The notes: generated by a model not told the origin, from the sequence alone. A stretch of DNA of 64,000 nt from Reyranella sp. CPCC 100927 (GCF_007859315.1 NZ_VOHA01000006.1:310001-374000); one strand, 5' to 3'. Shown: positions 33,607 to 42,830, counted from the first letter of the stretch. Numbers and translations: made by a program.

Positions 33607-33638
33607 CCCGGGAGCGCGGGCCCGCCCACGCTCCCGGG
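33607..33638. repeat. Inverted repeat, CCCGGGAGCG arms
   Basis: Perfect 10-bp arms (33607-33616 and 33629-33638) flank a GC-rich centre. It follows the stop of the binding-protein gene on the minus strand and may also act as its terminator. The arm sequence recurs at 41611-41690. Confidence 0.7.
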
Positions 33639-33648
33639 CATGTCGACT

Positions 33649-34860
33649 TTACTTCTTTGTCACCAACGGGCAGTCGCCCTTGTCCATCGGACGGAACGCC
33701 TGGTCGCCGGGGATGGTCGCGATCGGCTTATAGTAGTCGTAGGGTCCTTTCGACTCCGACGGCTTCTTGACCTCGAACAGGTACATGTCGTGCACCTTGC
33801 GGCCGTCGGCGCGGATCACGCTCTTGCCGAAGATCTCGTCGTCGGCCGGCGATGACTTCATCTTCGCCATGACCTTGTCGGCGTCATCGGTGCCGATGTC
33901 CTTGATCGTCTTCAGATAGAGCTTGGTCGCCGAATAATAGCCGGCCTGCAGGCTGGTCGGCATCTTGCCGCCCATCTTGGCCGCGAAGCGCTTGGCAAAG
34001 GCTCGGGTATCGTCGTTGCGGTCCCAATAGAATGCTTCCGTCAGCTGCAGTCCCTGGGCCCGCTCGAGGCCCAGGCTGTGGATGTCGCTGATGAAGACCA
34101 CGAGGCCGGCCAGCTTCTGTCCGCCCTTGGCGATGCCGAACTCGGCCGCCTGCTTGATGGCGTTGATGGTGTCACCGCCGGCGTTGGCAAGTCCGATGAT
34201 CTGGGCCTTGGACGCCTGCGCCTGCAGCAGGAAGGACGAGAAGTCAGCGGTGTTGATCGGATGGCGCACGCTGCCCAGCACGGTGCCGCCATTGGCCGTC
34301 ACGACCGCTGAAACGTCGCGCTCCAGCGCGTGGCCGAAGGCGTAGTCGGCGGTAATGAAGTACCATGATTTGCCGCCCGCCTTCACGACCGCCGAGCCCG
34401 TCCCGTTGGCCTGCGATACGGTGTCGTAGACCCACTGGACCGTGTAGGCATTGCACAGCTTGCCGGTGATGTCCGACGACGCCGGGTCGATGGCGAGGAA
34501 GATCCGCTTCCGGTCGGCGCCAACCCGCGAGCCCGCGATCGATGATGCCGAGCCGCCGGCGCCGAGGATGACGTCGACTTTCTCGGAATCGTACCAGCGG
34601 CCGGCGATCGTGGCCGCCACGTCAGGCTTGTTCTGCACGTCGCCGGTGACAATCTCGATCTTCTTGCCGAGGACCGTGCCGCCGGCGTCATCGATCGCCA
34701 TTTGCGTGGCGGCGACGGCGCCAGGGCCGTTGATGTCGGCGTAGAGGCTCGACAAGTCGGTCAACACGCCGACCTTCACCACATCGTCCGTAATTTGTGC
34801 CATCACCGGCGTTGCGGCTGTTGCCAGCAGCAGCGCCCCGACCGTCGCCATCTTGTTCAT
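33649..34860 (-). CDS. Branched-chain-type ABC transporter substrate-binding protein, copy 1
   Basis: 403 residues from ATG 34860 with GAGAGG upstream. Signal peptide ends at VMAQ; mature part begins ITDDVVKVGVLTDLSS and forms the periplasmic-binding fold of the Leu/Ile/Val (HAAT) family. Such proteins also bind amides, aromatic acids or other small solutes. It is closely related to the next gene. No permease or ATPase gene of this type is nearby, so the pair must work with components elsewhere or as sensors. Confidence 0.9.
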   Translation of the reverse strand: MNKMATVGALLLATAATPVMAQITDDVVKVGVLTDLSSLYADINGPGAVAATQMAIDDAGGTVLGKKIEIVTGDVQNKPDVAATIAGRWYDSEKVDVILGAGGSASSIAGSRVGADRKRIFLAIDPASSDITGKLCNAYTVQWVYDTVSQANGTGSAVVKAGGKSWYFITADYAFGHALERDVSAVVTANGGTVLGSVRHPINTADFSSFLLQAQASKAQIIGLANAGGDTINAIKQAAEFGIAKGGQKLAGLVVFISDIHSLGLERAQGLQLTEAFYWDRNDDTRAFAKRFAAKMGGKMPTSLQAGYYSATKLYLKTIKDIGTDDADKVMAKMKSSPADDEIFGKSVIRADGRKVHDMYLFEVKKPSESKGPYDYYKPIATIPGDQAFRPMDKGDCPLVTKK

Positions 34861-34968
34861 GCCGTCATTCCTCTCCGTGCGGGGGCCTCGTCTCGGGCCC
34901 ATCCTGTTGCGCGCCGGAGCCTAGGCGACGGCGGGCAGCAACGCCAGCCGTCGCCTCGGTCGGAAAGA

Positions 34969-36183
34969 CTATTTCTTTGCGACCAGCGGGCAGTCACCCT
35001 TGTCCAGCGGTCGGAAGGCCTGGTCGCCGGGGATGGTGCCCACCATCTTGTAGAAGTCCCACGGCCCCTTGGACTCGGCCGGGGTCTTGACCTCGAACAG
35101 ATAGGTGTCGTGAACCTTGCGGCCATCGGGGCGAATGACGCTCTTGCCGAAGATGTCGTCGTCGGCCGGTGATGACTTTAACTTCGCCATGACCTTGTCG
35201 GCGTCGTCCGTGCCGAGTTCCTGAACCGTCTTCAGATAGAGCCTGGCGGCGGAGTAGTTGCCGGCCTGGACGCTGGTGGGCATCCGGCCGCCCATCTTGG
35301 CCGCGAAGCGCTTGGCGAATGCGCGGGTTCCGTCGGTGCGATCCCAGTAGAAGGCTTCGGTGAGCTGCAGTCCCTGGGCCAGCGACAACCCCACGCTGTT
35401 GACGTCGGTCACGAAGATCACCATGGCAGCCAGCTTCTGGCCGCCCTTGGTGATGCCGAACTCGGCCGCCTGCTTGATGGCGTTGATGGTGTCGCCGCCG
35501 CCGTTGGCCAGCGCGACGATCTGTGCCTTCGACGCCTGTGCCTGCAGCAGGAACGATGAGAAATCGGACGTGTTGAGCGGGTGCTTCACGCTGCCGACCA
35601 CCGTGCCGCCGTTGGCGGTCACGATGGCGGAGATGTCCCGTTCCAGCGCGTGGCCGAAGGCGTAGTCGGCCGTCAGGAAGAACCACGACTTGCCGCCCGC
35701 CTTGACGATGGCGGCGCCGATTCCGTTGGCGACGGAGGCCGTGTCGTATGTCCAGTGAACCGTGTAGGCATTGCAGTGTTTGCCGGTGACGTCGGAGGAG
35801 GCCGGGTCGGTGGCGAGGAAGACACGTTTTTTGTCGGCGGCAACGCGCGAGGCCGAGATCGACGACGCCGAGCCGCCGGCGCCCAGAATGACGTCGACCT
35901 TCTCGGTGTCGTACCACCGGCCGGCGGTCGTCGCCGCGACGTCCGCCTTGTTCAGCACATCGGCATGGATCAGTTCGACCTTTTTGCCGGCAACCTTGCC
36001 GGCAAAATCGTCGATCGCCAGCTGCGTGGCAGCCACCGAACCGGGACCAAGGATATCCGCATAGACGCTGGACATGTCGGTGAGGACGCCGAGCTTCACC
36101 GTGTCATCGGAGATCTGGGCGCTTGCGGGTGGCGGCATCAGTGCGCCCACCACCAGCGCACTCAAAGCCAACGTCCTATGCAT
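34969..36183 (-). CDS. Branched-chain-type ABC transporter substrate-binding protein, copy 2
   Basis: 404 residues from ATG 36183, with GGAGGGAACA upstream. Signal peptide PPPASAQ. Mature sequence aligns end to end with copy 1 (for example GQKLAAMVIFVTDVNSVGL against GQKLAGLVVFISDIHSLGL), so the genes arose by tandem duplication. It lies divergent from the M24 peptidase gene. Ligand unknown. Confidence 0.9.
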   Translation of the reverse strand: MHRTLALSALVVGALMPPPASAQISDDTVKLGVLTDMSSVYADILGPGSVAATQLAIDDFAGKVAGKKVELIHADVLNKADVAATTAGRWYDTEKVDVILGAGGSASSISASRVAADKKRVFLATDPASSDVTGKHCNAYTVHWTYDTASVANGIGAAIVKAGGKSWFFLTADYAFGHALERDISAIVTANGGTVVGSVKHPLNTSDFSSFLLQAQASKAQIVALANGGGDTINAIKQAAEFGITKGGQKLAAMVIFVTDVNSVGLSLAQGLQLTEAFYWDRTDGTRAFAKRFAAKMGGRMPTSVQAGNYSAARLYLKTVQELGTDDADKVMAKLKSSPADDDIFGKSVIRPDGRKVHDTYLFEVKTPAESKGPWDFYKMVGTIPGDQAFRPLDKGDCPLVAKK

Positions 36184-36372
36184 TGTTCCCTCCTGTACTA
36201 CGATAGAAAGCCATCTTGTCGTTGTGCGCAGCGTAGGAGAGGACCGGATACGCGACCAGTGTCACCAGCCGCAGCGCGAATTCCGGGGACGAAAAAGTAT
36301 GGCGGGTGTGGGTTGACCGCACTGCGGACGTTGGCGACATTGATCTGTCGAGCAGCATCCGGAGAATGCGCG

Positions 36373-37590
36373 ATGACAGTCGGTGTTGGTGGATCCACGA
36401 CCGCGACGGAACTCGCCGCGTTGCGTTCCATGCGTGGTGATGCGCCGCCGATCGATGTCGGTGAACGCGCGCAGCGGATCGAACGGGCGCAGGCCTTGAT
36501 GCGCGCGGCGGGTATCGATGCCCTCTGGCTCGATGTGTCGACTAGCCTGACGTACTTCACCGGCTTGCGCCTGCGCCGGTCTGAGCGGTTGCACGGGGCC
36601 GTGCTGCCGGCGCGCGGCGAACTCATCTATGTCTGTCCCGCCTTCGAGGAGGCCAAGCTGCGCACGATGCTGACCTTGGGCGACAAGGTCGTCGTGTGGG
36701 AAGAGCACGAGGATCCGACGGCCCTGGTCACCGATACGTTGCGCTCGCTGGGGCTCGCACGCGGTACCGTCGGCGTCGACGAAGCAACGCAGTTCGCTGC
36801 ATTCGACGGGCTGCGCCGGGCCGGCAATTCCTACGACTTCGTCAACGCTGCCCGCATCACCGGCGCCTGTCGCGCAGCCAAATCCGAGCGGGAGCTGGCG
36901 CTGATGCAGACCGCCAAGAACATCACCCTGCAGGCGCACAAGGCGGTTGCGCGCGTCCTGCACGAGGGGATCACGACCACCGAGGTGCAGGCCTTCCTGG
37001 TCGCAGCCCATCGGGCACTCGGTGCCGAGGCTGACCCGTCGTTCAACATCGTGCTGTTCGGCGAGGCCACGGCCTATCCGCACGGCGTGCCCTATCCGCA
37101 GACCCTGAAGAGGGGCGACATGGTGCTGATCGATGTCGGCGCACCGATCGATGGCTACACGTCCGACATCACGCGCTCCTACGTGTTTGGCGATCCCAGT
37201 GCGCGCCAGCGGCAGGTCTGGAATCTGGAGAAGGCAGCCCAGGCGGCCGGTTTCGCCGCGGCGCGTCTGGGCGCACCGTGCGAAGCCGTCGACGCCGCCG
37301 CGCGTGCCGTCATCGAAGCCGGCGGGTTCGGTCCGGGTTACGCGACGCCCGGGCTGCCGCATCGGACCGGCCATGGCATCGGGCTCGATGTGCATGAAGG
37401 GCCTTACCTGGTGAAAGGCGACAAGACTCCGCTGGCGCCCGGCATGACGTTCTCCAACGAGCCGACGATCTGCATCTATGGCGAGTTCGGCGTGCGCCTG
37501 GAGGATCATTTCTACATGACCGAGCAGGGCCCGCGCTGGTTCACGCAGCCCGCCCACAGTGTCGATGACCCGTTCGGCTACGAGGCGTGA
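36373..37590 (+). CDS. M24 family metallopeptidase (Xaa-Pro aminopeptidase-like)
   Basis: 405 residues from ATG 36373 with CGGAGA upstream. An N-terminal creatinase-like domain (LTYFTGLRLRRSERLHG) is followed by the pita-bread domain. Metal ligands are visible: Asp in IDVGAP and in SDITRSY, His in GHGIGLDVHEGP, Glu in FSNEPTI and in VRLEDHF. The family cleaves Xaa-Pro bonds or hydrolyses creatine-like amides. Cytosolic. It faces the tandem binding-protein genes, which suggests a linked uptake/breakdown pathway. Confidence 0.9.
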   Translation: MTVGVGGSTTATELAALRSMRGDAPPIDVGERAQRIERAQALMRAAGIDALWLDVSTSLTYFTGLRLRRSERLHGAVLPARGELIYVCPAFEEAKLRTMLTLGDKVVVWEEHEDPTALVTDTLRSLGLARGTVGVDEATQFAAFDGLRRAGNSYDFVNAARITGACRAAKSERELALMQTAKNITLQAHKAVARVLHEGITTTEVQAFLVAAHRALGAEADPSFNIVLFGEATAYPHGVPYPQTLKRGDMVLIDVGAPIDGYTSDITRSYVFGDPSARQRQVWNLEKAAQAAGFAAARLGAPCEAVDAAARAVIEAGGFGPGYATPGLPHRTGHGIGLDVHEGPYLVKGDKTPLAPGMTFSNEPTICIYGEFGVRLEDHFYMTEQGPRWFTQPAHSVDDPFGYEA

Positions 37591-37608
37591 TGGTGTGGAG
37601 AGGGCGCG

Positions 37609-38451
37609 TCAGCTGCGCCAGAACGGCCTGAGATAGGGGGCCCAGCCCGCCGGCAGCTGACGGATTGTCGCCAGGCTTCCGTCGACATCCGCCAGGACGG
37701 CAGCGACGGTATCGCACCAGGCGCCGGCTGCCGGATCGATCGCGTGGCTGTCAACCGAGGCCTCTCGCCACGTATCCCAGTCCGACACCTCCTGCTTGCC
37801 CAGCGACAGCAGGTCACGCACCAAGTCGACTCGCATGAACCAGGGGCCGGTCGCCGTGCCGTGGCCGTATGAAGCGGCGTCCGCGCCACCGGCGCGGCAG
37901 CGCTGCCATGCCTGACCGGCAAAGATGAACTGGTCCTCGGGGATGTCGATCGGCTCAAACCCGATCGACAGGTGGGCGCAATGGGCATCATCCAGCTGCG
38001 CGTCAGCCAATGCCCAGCGACCGTCCCGCCAATACTGGCAAACCCAGTGGTCTTCGTTGTGGTCGGCCTTGAAGTACCGGGCATAGCCGCAGCGCACCCG
38101 CGCCGGCACCGCTTTCTGTCGCAGAAAGGCGCACAGCATCAGGGCATAGTCGCGGCACGTGCCCACCGCCCGCGCTCGGGCCGGGCGCGCCTGGGAGAGC
38201 GGGGCGGCTTGGAGCGTCAGGATCGCATCCAGCCTCTGCGCGACCGGCAGCGTCTCGCGCGACATCGTCACGTCATCTGCCACGAGGCCGTACAGATGCA
38301 GCCAGCCGCTGTGGATGAGGAGTCCGCGCACGACATTGGCCAGCGCGCCGACGTTGTCGGGCAATGCGTTGATGGCATCGGCATGGCGGCCGGGAGCGGA
38401 CATGGCGCCGTGCGTTCGATAGAAGGTCAGCGCCGGAAGAAGGTCCATCAT
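37609..38451 (-). CDS. Transglutaminase-like domain protein
   Basis: 280 residues from ATG 38451 (ATG 38448 possible). The thiol-protease-like triad appears as Cys in GTCRDYALMLCAFLR, His in NEDHWVCQYW and Asp in WALADAQLD. Such proteins act as cysteine proteases or peptide ligases; substrate unknown. No signal peptide. Convergent with the M24 peptidase gene and divergent from the RraA-like gene. Confidence 0.82.
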   Translation of the reverse strand: MMDLLPALTFYRTHGAMSAPGRHADAINALPDNVGALANVVRGLLIHSGWLHLYGLVADDVTMSRETLPVAQRLDAILTLQAAPLSQARPARARAVGTCRDYALMLCAFLRQKAVPARVRCGYARYFKADHNEDHWVCQYWRDGRWALADAQLDDAHCAHLSIGFEPIDIPEDQFIFAGQAWQRCRAGGADAASYGHGTATGPWFMRVDLVRDLLSLGKQEVSDWDTWREASVDSHAIDPAAGAWCDTVAAVLADVDGSLATIRQLPAGWAPYLRPFWRS

Positions 38452-38630
38452 GGCCTCGGTCTCATCACCACCCCTGGATAACAAGCTCCACGGCGATACA
38501 CCAGATCACCAGGGGCGATCGGCGACTTTGATCTTTGCAGAGATGCCATTCCCGGCGCGCGTCGGCCTGGGCGAACGCTATCGTGCCGTGCCAGTATCAA
38601 CCGACAATACTGGAGGGAGAATTTAGACAG

Positions 38631-39353
38631 ATGACCGAACTCACCCCTGAACTGCGCGACGTTCTGGCGCGCGTGGGCACGTCGACCCTGACCGGCGTGC
38701 TGAACCGGCGCGGACTGCGCAGCATGACCCTGTATGACGTCTGGCCGATCCGACCTGACACGCCACGGATGGTCGGGCTGGCGTTCACCATGCGCTTCAT
38801 CCCCTCGCGCGAGGACAAGGACGGCCCGACCTCGACCAACCGCAGCATGGTGCAGCCGCAGGCGATGGAGGAGTGCCCGCCGGGCCACGTGTTGATGGTC
38901 GATTCACGCGGTGACTCGCGTGCGGCATCTGCGGGTGATCTCTATGTCGGCCGGCTCAAGGCGCGCGGCTGTTCGGGCATCGTCACGGACGGCGGCCTGC
39001 GCGACACCGACGGCATCGCCAAGACCGGCCTGCCGGCCTATTGCCGCCGTCCGTCGTCACCGCCCAGCCCGATCATCCACCGGCCGATTGATCTCAACCT
39101 GCCCATCGCCTGCGGCGGCGTGGCGGTCTATCCCGGCGACGTCATCGTCGGCGACCGCGATGCCGTGGTGGTGATCCCGCCCGACATCGTCGTGGCCGTC
39201 GCCGAGGAGGCGTTGGCCAATTACGAGTACGAGGAATTCGCCGAAGCCGAAGTGGCCCGCGGCCGTTCGCTCAAGGGCCTGTTCCCGGTCGCCGGCGACG
39301 AGGCGAAGCGCGACTACGACGCGTGGAAGAAGGCGCGCGGCGGCAAGGCGTAG
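38631..39353 (+). CDS. RraA-like protein (HMG aldolase/RraA family)
   Basis: 240 residues from ATG 38631 with GGAGGGAGA upstream. GDLYVGRLKARGCSGIVTDGGLRD is the family signature, with the Arg-Asp pair binding a divalent metal. VYPGDVIVGDRDAVVVIP follows. Family members act as 4-hydroxy-4-methyl-2-oxoglutarate aldolases or as RNase E regulators; in soil bacteria the aldolase role in aromatic breakdown is more usual. Cytosolic. Confidence 0.88.
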   Translation: MTELTPELRDVLARVGTSTLTGVLNRRGLRSMTLYDVWPIRPDTPRMVGLAFTMRFIPSREDKDGPTSTNRSMVQPQAMEECPPGHVLMVDSRGDSRAASAGDLYVGRLKARGCSGIVTDGGLRDTDGIAKTGLPAYCRRPSSPPSPIIHRPIDLNLPIACGGVAVYPGDVIVGDRDAVVVIPPDIVVAVAEEALANYEYEEFAEAEVARGRSLKGLFPVAGDEAKRDYDAWKKARGGKA

Positions 39354-39392
39354 TCGCTGTTTCGTTAGCCCGTTCTTGAAGACGCTGGAAGC

Positions 39393-39455
39393 GCGCCACT
39401 CCGTGGCGCATCGGCGCGCAGCGCTGAAATCATGACGCGCCACAGAGTGGCGCGT
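39393..39455. repeat. Composite palindrome, GCGCCAC hairpin pair
   Basis: Two hairpins, GCGCCAC-TCC-GTGGCGC (39393-39409) and ACGCGCCAC-AGA-GTGGCGCGT (39435-39455), are also inverted copies of each other, so the whole can fold as one long stem or two short ones. It follows the RraA-like gene and may end its transcript. Confidence 0.75.
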
Positions 39456-39540
39456 CCCCAGCGACTGTTCCAAGGCATCGACTGATCCCGACATCCGTCT
39501 GCGCGCCTGTCGTCAGAGCGCACGCCTGCGCACGTCCAAA

Positions 39541-39556
39541 TTAGTAATAGTACGAA
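39541..39556. promoter_or_regulatory. Candidate MarR operator before the hydrolase operon
   Basis: TTAGTAATAGTACGAA resembles the palindrome at 42831-42847 and lies in an AT-rich patch 72-87 bases upstream of the hydrolase start. A second half TACTAAT occurs at 39584-39590. Confidence 0.5.
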
Positions 39557-39627
39557 TCATTCTTGCCAGATATGTTCAATACATACTAATGTCCGCACCG
39601 TCATCGAAGACAATGCGGAGAACGACC

Positions 39628-40428
39628 ATGGCTGTGGCCAGCGCCGAGACTGCCCGGCGCGAGCAAACCATCACCGTCGCCGGCTGCAGGACCCATCTGT
39701 TGCGCAGCGGCAAGGGCGCGCCCTTGCTGTACCTCCATGGTGCCGGGGGCGGCGGCAAGTGGCTGCCGTTCATGGAGCAACTGGCCACCCGCCACGAGAT
39801 CATCGCGCCCGAGCATCCGGGCTATGGCCGGAGCGACACGCCCGACTGGTTCGATAACATCCACGATGTGGCGTACTTCTACCTCGACCTGCTGAAGGCG
39901 CTGGACCTCGACGGCGTGCACCTGGTCGGCTCCTCGCTGGGCGGATGGCTCGCCTGCGAGATGGCGGTGCGCAGCACAGCCCGGTTGGCGAGCCTGACGC
40001 TGATCGGCTCGGCCGGGCTGCACGTCAAGGGCGTGGCGCGGCCCGATACCTTCATGTGGACTCCGGAGGAGGCCGTGCGCGGCCTGTTCCATGATCAGGC
40101 GCTGGCCGACAAGATGCTGGCGGCGCCGGTATCCGATGACGAGCTGGAATGGCAGATGAAGAACCGGTTCGCCACCGCGCGGCTGGCCTGGGCGCCGCGG
40201 TTTTACGATCCGCATCTGCACAAGTGGCTGCACCGCATCGATGTGCCGACCGCCGTGTTCTGGGGTGCCCAGGACCAGCTGATCCCACCCGTCTATGCCG
40301 AGCGGTTCGGCGAACTGATTCCGGGCGCGACAGTGCGCACGTTCGAGGCTTGCGGGCACCTGCCGCAGGTCGAGCAGCCGCAAGCTTTTGTCGCGGCATT
40401 CACCGCGTTCATCGGAGGGGCAGCGTAA
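39628..40428 (+). CDS. Alpha/beta hydrolase
   Basis: 266 residues from ATG 39628 with GGAGAACG upstream; ATG 39589 is an alternative. HGAGGGGKW forms the oxyanion region, VGSSLGGWL carries the nucleophilic Ser, and AQDQLIPP and CGHLPQ supply Asp and His. Similar to meta-cleavage product hydrolases and related esterases. The stop overlaps the next ATG (TAATG), so it is co-translated with the luciferase-like monooxygenase. Confidence 0.9.
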   Translation: MAVASAETARREQTITVAGCRTHLLRSGKGAPLLYLHGAGGGGKWLPFMEQLATRHEIIAPEHPGYGRSDTPDWFDNIHDVAYFYLDLLKALDLDGVHLVGSSLGGWLACEMAVRSTARLASLTLIGSAGLHVKGVARPDTFMWTPEEAVRGLFHDQALADKMLAAPVSDDELEWQMKNRFATARLAWAPRFYDPHLHKWLHRIDVPTAVFWGAQDQLIPPVYAERFGELIPGATVRTFEACGHLPQVEQPQAFVAAFTAFIGGAA

Positions 40429-41603
40429 TGCGTTTCTTCTTCTTCCACCTGATGCCCTATGCGCCGCTGGATCTCGACTACGACAAGACGCACAAGTCGG
40501 CGTGGGTGACGCTGCCCAACAGCTACTATGACGCCAAGCTGGGCGCCGATCTCTACAACCGCTACCTCGACGAGCTGGAGTATGCCGACGAGCTCGGCTT
40601 CGAGGGCATCAGCGTCAACGAGCATCATCAGACCGCCTATGGCCTGATGCCGGCGCCGAATGTTTTCGCCGGCATGCTGGCGCGGCGCGTCAAGCAGGCC
40701 AAGATCTGCATCCTGGGCCGCGCCCTGCCGGTGCTCTCCAACCCGCTGTCGATTGCCGAGGAATTCGCGGTCCTCGACAACGTCACCAAGGGCCGCATCA
40801 TCACCGGCTTCGTGCGCGGCATCGGCGCCGAGTACCATTCGATGGCGGTGAATCCGGCGGAAAGCCACGCCCGGTTCCACGAGGCGCATGACCTGATCGT
40901 GCAGGCCTGGACCCGGCCGGGGCCGTTCGCCTACGAGGGCAAGTACTATCACTTTCCCTACGTGAACATCTGGCCGCGTCCTTACCAGACGCCGCATCCG
41001 CCGATCTGGGTACCATCGCAGGGGTCGCGCGAGACCATCCAGTTCGCTGCCGCGCGCGAGCACAAGTATGTCTACCTGCAGACCGCGACACCGGCGGAAA
41101 TGCTGTTCAAGTACATGCGCGCCTATCGCGAGGAGGCGCTGCGTCAGAACTACGAGGCGAGCGCCGATCAGCTTGGCTGGTCGGTCAAGATCTATGTCGC
41201 CGAGACTGATGAGATCGCCAAGCGCGAGGCCAAGCCGCATATCGAGGCCTTCGTGAACAAGTTCCTGCGCATGCCGGTGGAGATGCTGCTACCGCCCGGC
41301 TACAGCTCGATCGAGTCGATGAAGGGCGTGATGGCCGCCAAGAAGACGATCACCGGCGGCGCGCGGACCATCGATCAGCTGCTGGAGCAGGGCACCTTCA
41401 TCTGTGGCAGCCCGGCCACGGTGCGCGCCAAGCTGGAGGAGTACCAGCACAAAGGCGGCTTCAACATCGTGATGGCCGGCCTGCATTTCGGCACGCTGCC
41501 GGCCGAGCTGACCCGCAAGAACATGGAGATCTTCGCCCGCGAGGTGATGCCGCACCTGAAGGACCGGGTACCCGAAGGCTACCGCCCGATCGCGGCGGAG
41601 TAG
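40428..41603 (+). CDS. Luciferase-like flavin-dependent monooxygenase (LLM class)
   Basis: 391 residues from ATG 40428, with GGAGGGG seven bases upstream inside the hydrolase gene. A TIM-barrel LLM enzyme: SVNEHHQTAYGLMPAPN, GRALPVLSNPLSIAEEFAVLDNVTKGR and FVRGIGAEY are family signatures. Such enzymes use reduced FMN and oxygen on aldehydes, alkanesulfonates, heterocycles or other compounds. A partner flavin reductase is not in this window. Together with the hydrolase this suggests oxidation followed by hydrolysis of one compound. Confidence 0.92.
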   Translation: MRFFFFHLMPYAPLDLDYDKTHKSAWVTLPNSYYDAKLGADLYNRYLDELEYADELGFEGISVNEHHQTAYGLMPAPNVFAGMLARRVKQAKICILGRALPVLSNPLSIAEEFAVLDNVTKGRIITGFVRGIGAEYHSMAVNPAESHARFHEAHDLIVQAWTRPGPFAYEGKYYHFPYVNIWPRPYQTPHPPIWVPSQGSRETIQFAAAREHKYVYLQTATPAEMLFKYMRAYREEALRQNYEASADQLGWSVKIYVAETDEIAKREAKPHIEAFVNKFLRMPVEMLLPPGYSSIESMKGVMAAKKTITGGARTIDQLLEQGTFICGSPATVRAKLEEYQHKGGFNIVMAGLHFGTLPAELTRKNMEIFAREVMPHLKDRVPEGYRPIAAE

Positions 41604-41611
41604 CTATCCCC

Positions 41612-41690
41612 GGGAGCGCGGGCGTCCCGCCCGCTCATCTCAGGCGAAGCAACGCCTTCGCCTTGATGCGGGCCAGAGGCCCGCGCTCCC
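41612..41690. repeat. Composite palindrome with GGGAGCGCGGGC arms
   Basis: Outer arms 41612-41623 and 41679-41690 are perfect 12-bp inverted copies. Inside are AGGCGAAG/CTTCGCCT (41642-41663) and alternative hairpins GCGGGC/GCCCGC (41618-41634) and GCGGGCC/GGCCCGC (41668-41684). It separates the converging monooxygenase and MarR genes. Confidence 0.75.
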
Positions 41691-41700
41691 AGGAGGTCAG

Positions 41701-42153
41701 TTAATCCTCCAACCCCACGATCCGGCGCAGGAAGGTGATGAACTGCGCCTGCTCGGCCGGATCGAGCGTCGCCAGGAAGCGCTGCTGCGTGCGGCGCACG
41801 GCGTCGTCCATCGCGGCGACCAGCTTGCGCCCTTTGGCGGTGAGCGACAGGAGGCGGCCGCGGTGGTCGGCCGGATTGACCGCACGCACGATCAGGCCGC
41901 GCCGTTCCAAGCGCACGATGACGTTGCCCGCCGTGGATCGGTCGAGCGCCACCAGGCTGGCGACGGTGTTCTGGTCGACGCCGGCATGATGCGCCAGTGC
42001 AACCAGCACCACGTGCTGCGGGCCGGTGATGCGGAATTTCCGGGTCTCTTCGCTGAAGATGGTGACCGAGAGCTGATGCGCTCGCCGCACCAGGTGGCCT
42101 GGCTTTTCGTCCAGCTGGTGCAGGCCACCGGTTGTTGTCGGGCGCGTCTTCAT
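41701..42153 (-). CDS. MarR family transcriptional regulator 1
   Basis: 150 residues. Winged helix with ITGPQHVVLVALAHHAGVDQNTVASLVALDRSTAGNVIVRLERRGLI, then a beta wing NPADHRGRLLSLT. MarR dimers bind palindromes and let go on ligand binding. It is divergent from, and clearly paralogous to, the next MarR gene; the 110-base space between them includes GTACGAAC (42158-42165), which resembles half of the candidate operator at 39541. Confidence 0.92.
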   Translation of the reverse strand: MKTRPTTTGGLHQLDEKPGHLVRRAHQLSVTIFSEETRKFRITGPQHVVLVALAHHAGVDQNTVASLVALDRSTAGNVIVRLERRGLIVRAVNPADHRGRLLSLTAKGRKLVAAMDDAVRRTQQRFLATLDPAEQAQFITFLRRIVGLED

Positions 42154-42263
42154 GAACGTACGAACAAAGGCATGATCGGTCGAGTATGCGCGGGCGCGCC
42201 TTGCTGGGATAGATGATTTCCTTTAGCTTCATAGCATCAACAAGTGGTGGGCGAGCAGGATTG

Positions 42264-42752
42264 ATGAAGAAGGAAAGGCCGGCAGTCATTGCCGATCTGC
42301 TCGAAAAACCCGGCCATTTGATCCGACGCGCGCACCAGTTCTCCGTGGCAGTGTTCGAGGGACTGGCCGCGCGCGACCGTATCACGGCACCACAGCACGT
42401 CGTGATGACGGCGCTCTTCAAGCACCCGGGAATCGACCAGGTCACGCTGGCCAAGCTCGTCGCCCTGGACAAGGTAACGACCGGCACCATCGTGTCGCGG
42501 CTGGAGCGGCGCGGCCTGCTGCGGCGCGAACAGTCGAGCCAGGACCGGCGTGCCCGCGTGTTGCTGCTCAGCGAGACGGGCCGCGAGCTGCTGTTGCGGA
42601 TGCAGGACACGGTGCGCCAGTCGCAGACGAACCTGCTGGCCAACCTGACCCAGTCGGAAGGCAAGGATCTGGTGCGCTTGCTGCGCAAGCTGATCGGCGC
42701 CGAGCCCGCTGCTGGTGCTCGCAAGGCGAAGCGGCGTCAGCCGCGGAAGTAG
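42264..42752 (+). CDS. MarR family transcriptional regulator 2
   Basis: 162 residues from ATG 42264 with AGGA upstream; a longer frame from 42213 is not needed. EKPGHLIRRAHQFSVAVFEG aligns with EKPGHLVRRAHQLSVTIFSE of MarR 1, and ITAPQHVVMTAL...RLERRGLL matches its helix-turn-helix. The tail is Lys/Arg-rich. It lies upstream of the dipeptide-type transporter operon, whose leader holds a good MarR-type palindrome. Confidence 0.92.
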   Translation: MKKERPAVIADLLEKPGHLIRRAHQFSVAVFEGLAARDRITAPQHVVMTALFKHPGIDQVTLAKLVALDKVTTGTIVSRLERRGLLRREQSSQDRRARVLLLSETGRELLLRMQDTVRQSQTNLLANLTQSEGKDLVRLLRKLIGAEPAAGARKAKRRQPRK

Positions 42753-42830
42753 TAGGCACTGTCCCTTCGCCCTCGTTCATCAGCAGGCAGGGAACTTGCT
42801 TGACGGCGCGGATATCCCACGGCATTTTCA

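Noticed and set aside
32239-33855. Plus-strand reading frame of 538 codons opposite the GMC oxidoreductase
   Set aside because: Shadow of a real gene; no domains visible.
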